From NCBI GenBank assembly GCA_000320605.2, contig KB445795.1, positions 743,867 through 807,866 on the forward strand: a stretch of DNA of 64,000 nucleotides. Reading direction: 5' to 3'. The stretch's first letter is position 1, and every line of letters begins with the position of its first letter. The notes beneath the pieces were generated by a model. It did no database searches. It had not been told where the DNA came from and saw only the letters and a list, made by a program, of their open reading frames with translations. Below are positions 60,824 to 64,000 of the stretch, in pieces. The stretch comes from Gelatoporia subvermispora B (taxonomy: Eukaryota; Basidiomycota; Agaricomycetes; Polyporales; Gelatoporiaceae). The position numbers and the translations under genes were made by a program.

Positions 60824-63306
60824 GCCCGTGGACGAGCGGATGGCGGGGCTCGGTGGGGGAGGAGCACATGGGCTTCTGGGAGCTTATCTCATGTCAGGCA
60901 CGTCTCGACGCGACGGGCGAAAGGATCAATATTGTGACGATAGCATTCATAGCGGGATACGGGCGCGCCGGGATGGCATGCGCGGAGTGTGGGCACTTCC
61001 GGACCACTTTCCAGACGCACCGATCCACGCTCGAGGCCGGCGAGAGGTCATCCGGTGCCGTGACGCCCCGATACCAACAGCGCCGATAGCAGGAGCAGCG
61101 CAGTGCATACGCCAGCACACGCTCGCGCACGGGATCTATTCGCGTCCCAACCAAGTTCTAAATTACCTTTTCAGGCTAATCACCCGCCGTTCGCTTACCG
61201 GCTCTTGCCGCCGGCTCAGCGCTGGCCAGTCAAATTCGTCCCATATCGTTGTGCTCGACTGCATCCCCGCAGTCCGTTCCGCAGCACATCTTCGCTCGTC
61301 GTCAAATTCCAGATACTCTTCCCTGGTCGTCTGCGTCTTTCTGGCTCTTTCCGCCAACACGTCCTGTCACATTCTGCACGACATATTACCCCGCACGACA
61401 GGTCGCATCACGTGCTGCGAACGGTCGCCCGAGCACGCGGACCGGCCGTGTGTGATAGGCAAATCAGTTGTCGTGTGCGCGCCGTGCGATGGTGTAACAC
61501 CCTCTCCGCTGCAGTGCCTGCAGCCATGCGTGCGCATGGGGGTGGATGCCAGTGGCGGTCCACTTGCGCTAGCCTTTTCCATCTTTCGCCATTTTTCGAC
61601 ATACGGAACAAACTCGGCCCCGCCAATTTTCCTCGCCCCTCGTCGACTGCCCATGCTGACCCGCCCCAGGACCACCTGCTCCTCGAGCCTCCGTGACAGC
61701 TGCCTGTCTTGCACCTGTCTATGTCGGGCCTTCCTTCGCCGGACGAGGCTGTCCCCGTCTCGCCTGCATCCCGCGTCGCTACGTCCCCGCGCTGTTCCTC
61801 GGTACGCGCAGGTCACACGCAGGCCGCTCGCGAGTCCGAACACGCCGGTCGTCTACGTATTTCGCAAATGACACACTTCGCCCGAAGAGTTCCATGTGCC
61901 TCGCCGGCGTCCGAGTTGCCCATCACTCCTAGCGGTCTATTGATCACCGATGGTTTTGCAAAAGACTCGTCTTATCGTGTGCACCCATGATCCGGTCCCT
62001 GTTACAAATATGACCCAAGATATACCACTTGCGGCGAATTCTACGCAAATGCACGCCCCATCTCGATCGCCCATTCAGAAGATAACACGCCAGGAATGAT
62101 GATTTCGCACACCGTACCCCGGACGAGACGTCGACGTCGTGAGCTGGTTCTCAGCGTGCCTGGGCGCAGTCTATCTCGACTCCATTCGCGACCCACGTCC
62201 ACCGTGTCTGGCGGAGAACCTGTCGCGATCCCTCCAAACCCGCTCCCAGATCCTGCACAGCATCCGCCGAGACCTGGTCTGCACATCTCATCATCGTGGC
62301 TCTGGCCGCACCACGCATACTTGCCCCTCGCTGACGCCATCTGGGCCCGGGAGGAAGCCACCCGCTCAGCCCACCGCCCGTCTTCTGTGGGCTTCGCGAA
62401 GCAGCGAGCACCCGCCACCGAGCCTTCCCACCGTGCCACGCTCCCGTCTTTCTCACTGCCATCAGCTTCTCAGCCATATGCGCCTGTCGCACGCCGATGT
62501 CTTCTGCATTCCATGTTCCATAAATAAACCCCCTTCGCTACGGCGTCCATAAATCCTGATGCTCGTCGGACGCCGCTGAACCGTCACATAATCATCCTTC
62601 CAAACTGCGCCGCCGGTGCTTCTTTTACGCGCTATATGCACGAAGCCCACGCGGACCACCGAGTGCCGACAGACAGCTTGAAATAAGAACATCGATGCAG
62701 CGCCGCCATCGCCTGCCATATCTCAACCGTCATACATGTCTCGGCCACGCTGTCAGCTCCCCAAGCCTCATGCACATGACTAGCCTGACGGCCAGCAACC
62801 CCATCTAAACCCTGCCCTGGTATCGGGTGTACCCGCACAAGAATATGCGGCGCGTCCTCGGGGCGGCTGCAATCTGAAGCATATATTAGGTTCATGAATT
62901 ATGGAGGTACACACATCTGATGTGCCACCCCGACCACCAGAAGCTCTTTGCCAACCCCTCTGTCTCACTGTGGTTAAGCTAATCCGCAAGTTTCCATCAT
63001 GGAGAGCCCCCCATGGATTATCCAGCAGCTGTGGACCTCGCCTTGCGCCCTCCATGCTCTGTCCATCCCACCTTATGCAGTGACATCACAAGCGTCTGTC
63101 TTATCGGCCCGGGCAGTCTTCTCTCTCTTTCCTCCAAGCGCTCCCTACAAAATTGTTGCGCGTCGTGTCGGCGTCGGCGGCAGCCTGCCCAAACAAGGTT
63201 CCCCAACGCAATCACCAATCATAGATCCTGCTTATATGGTTCTGTCCAAGGCACAAACACCTAGAGTCCCAAGTATGGTTCTTTCAAAGGCACACATACC
63301 CAAAAT
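60824..63306. other. Gene-free region
   Basis: Up to about 61035 this is the duplicated OPT 5' flank. Beyond that, open frames are short, overlapping and without recognisable domains on either strand. No RNA gene or transposon ends recognised. Confidence 0.4.
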
Positions 63307-63307
63307 C

Positions 63308-63893
63308 CCCGAGCGCCCTTCCAGAGACGGCCGAGGGCGTCAAAACCTCGTCCGTTCAGTATCACGATGCAAGCTTGTGCCGCCGAGTTGTGCGCCTCTC
63401 TATGCGGTTATTGCGGCCTCCCGCGCAGGGTCGGACTGCTTTGATATAGTCTTCGGCTTGCTCGTATGACGCTCGGAGGGGTGTACTTAGACATCTTTTT
63501 GCTGCTCTTGATAACCGCACGGCGACATCTGCCCGCTATCCAGGCCCTACTGACTTCCTCCCAGTCCACCTCCGCGGTCATGATATGCAACTACAGGAAC
63601 ATCCCCCGAGTGCCCGAGCGCCCATTACAGCGACGGCTGAGGGCGTCAAACTTTTGTCCGTGCAGCATCACGATGCAAGCTTATGCCGCCAAGTTGTGCG
63701 CCTCTCGGCAGGGTCGGGTTGCTTTGTTATATTCTTCGGCTTGCTCGCAATGACGCTCGGAGGGGTATGCTTGGACATCTTTTCGCGCTCTGGCTGCCCT
63801 TGATGACCGCACGGCGACCATCTGCCCGCTATGCGGGCCCTACTGACTTCCTGCTACCCCACCTCCGCGGTCACGATATGCAGCTACAGGAAC
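63308..63893. repeat. Tandem repeat, two copies of about 0.3 kb
   Basis: Two diverged direct copies, about 63308-63600 and 63613-63893. Each begins CCCGAGCGCCC and passes through a CACGATGCAAGCTT motif, a TTCGGCTTGCTCG stretch, GACGCTCGGAGGGGT and ACCGCACGGCGAC. Each ends in GATATGCARCTACAGGAAC. Offsets between matching motifs are about 290-305 bp. A shorter pair (TATGGTTCT...AAGGCACA) lies just upstream at about 63236-63297. No coding function is seen. Confidence 0.75.
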
Positions 63894-64000
63894 GCCGCGC
63901 TCCGCGGATCGGCGCCTCGGTCGAAATCTTTGAAAAGTCATTTGCATCTCCCGAATCATCAGCAGCTATCACCACCCCATATGTTGCGCGCACATGTGCA

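Larger units (their letters stand above)
53571..61035. repeat. Tandem duplication, unit about 3.73 kb
   Basis: The segment from about 53571 to 57300 recurs from about 57301 to 61035 in the same orientation. Each unit contains 3' flank, one whole OPT gene and 5' flank. The left arm begins with a match to 57306 (ATATCGAGGCTGC), and similarity on the right ends near 61035 (CGATCCACGCTCGAGG). Exon boundaries coincide in both units. Positions were compared by eye, so the ends are good to perhaps 20 bp. Confidence 0.88.

Overview
The window is nuclear DNA of a basidiomycete fungus, most likely an agaricomycete. Genes are dense, on both strands, and cut by many short introns (about 42-75 nt, mostly GTRNGT...YAG). 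They include a white-collar-2-like PAS/GATA regulator, a HORMA-PHD meiotic protein, a cellular RNA-dependent RNA polymerase and paired OPT transporters. There is no bacterial operon structure, no CRISPR array and no rRNA or tRNA gene that I could recognise. Exon models were joined by hand from splice signals, reading phase and family similarity. Nearly all give a total length divisible by three and a sensible stop.

Layout. 1-0.3 kb: 5' end of an unknown gene leaving the window. 0.7-9.6 kb: TAP42 (PP2A regulator), a Rab6/Ypt6 GTPase, methylenetetrahydrofolate reductase, an unknown membrane protein, and mitochondrial branched-chain ketoacid dehydrogenase E1-beta. 9.8-12.0 kb: a CreC/WDR20-type WD40 protein. 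13.3-20.7 kb is a GC-rich block with a carrier protein, a BTB protein, a mitochondrial short-chain dehydrogenase and WC-2. 20.8-22.5 kb holds an unresolved orphan gene. 22.8-28.1 kb: inositol-pentakisphosphate 2-kinase, an SRP40/Nopp140-like nucleolar protein, a TA-flanked 854-bp terminal-inverted-repeat element, and lumazine synthase. 28.7-37.7 kb: Rag GTPase Gtr1, a vacuolar Ca2+/H+ exchanger, a histidine phosphatase and Doa1/PLAA. 40.2-44.5 kb: HOP1 divergent from the TRAPP subunit Trs23. 46.0-53.5 kb: an unrecognised coiled-coil gene, a secreted M28 glutaminyl-cyclase-like protein and the RNA-silencing RdRP. 54.1-60.8 kb: two tandem oligopeptide transporter genes of identical exon structure. 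60.8-64 kb: no gene seen; a roughly 0.3-kb tandem repeat lies near the end.

Functional threads. Gtr1 and TAP42 both belong to TOR signalling. Doa1 acts in ubiquitin handling, and CreC-type WD40 proteins activate deubiquitinases. RIB4, MTHFR and BCKDH E1-beta are primary metabolism. HOP1 and RdRP are genome-defence or meiosis genes. No single pathway cluster is evident. The most unusual content is structural: two micro-exons (10 and 11 nt), probable GC-AG introns, a DLDGD polymerase motif split by an intron, a non-autonomous DNA transposon placed just before RIB4, and a 3.7-kb tandem duplication that includes flanking DNA and appears locally homogenised.
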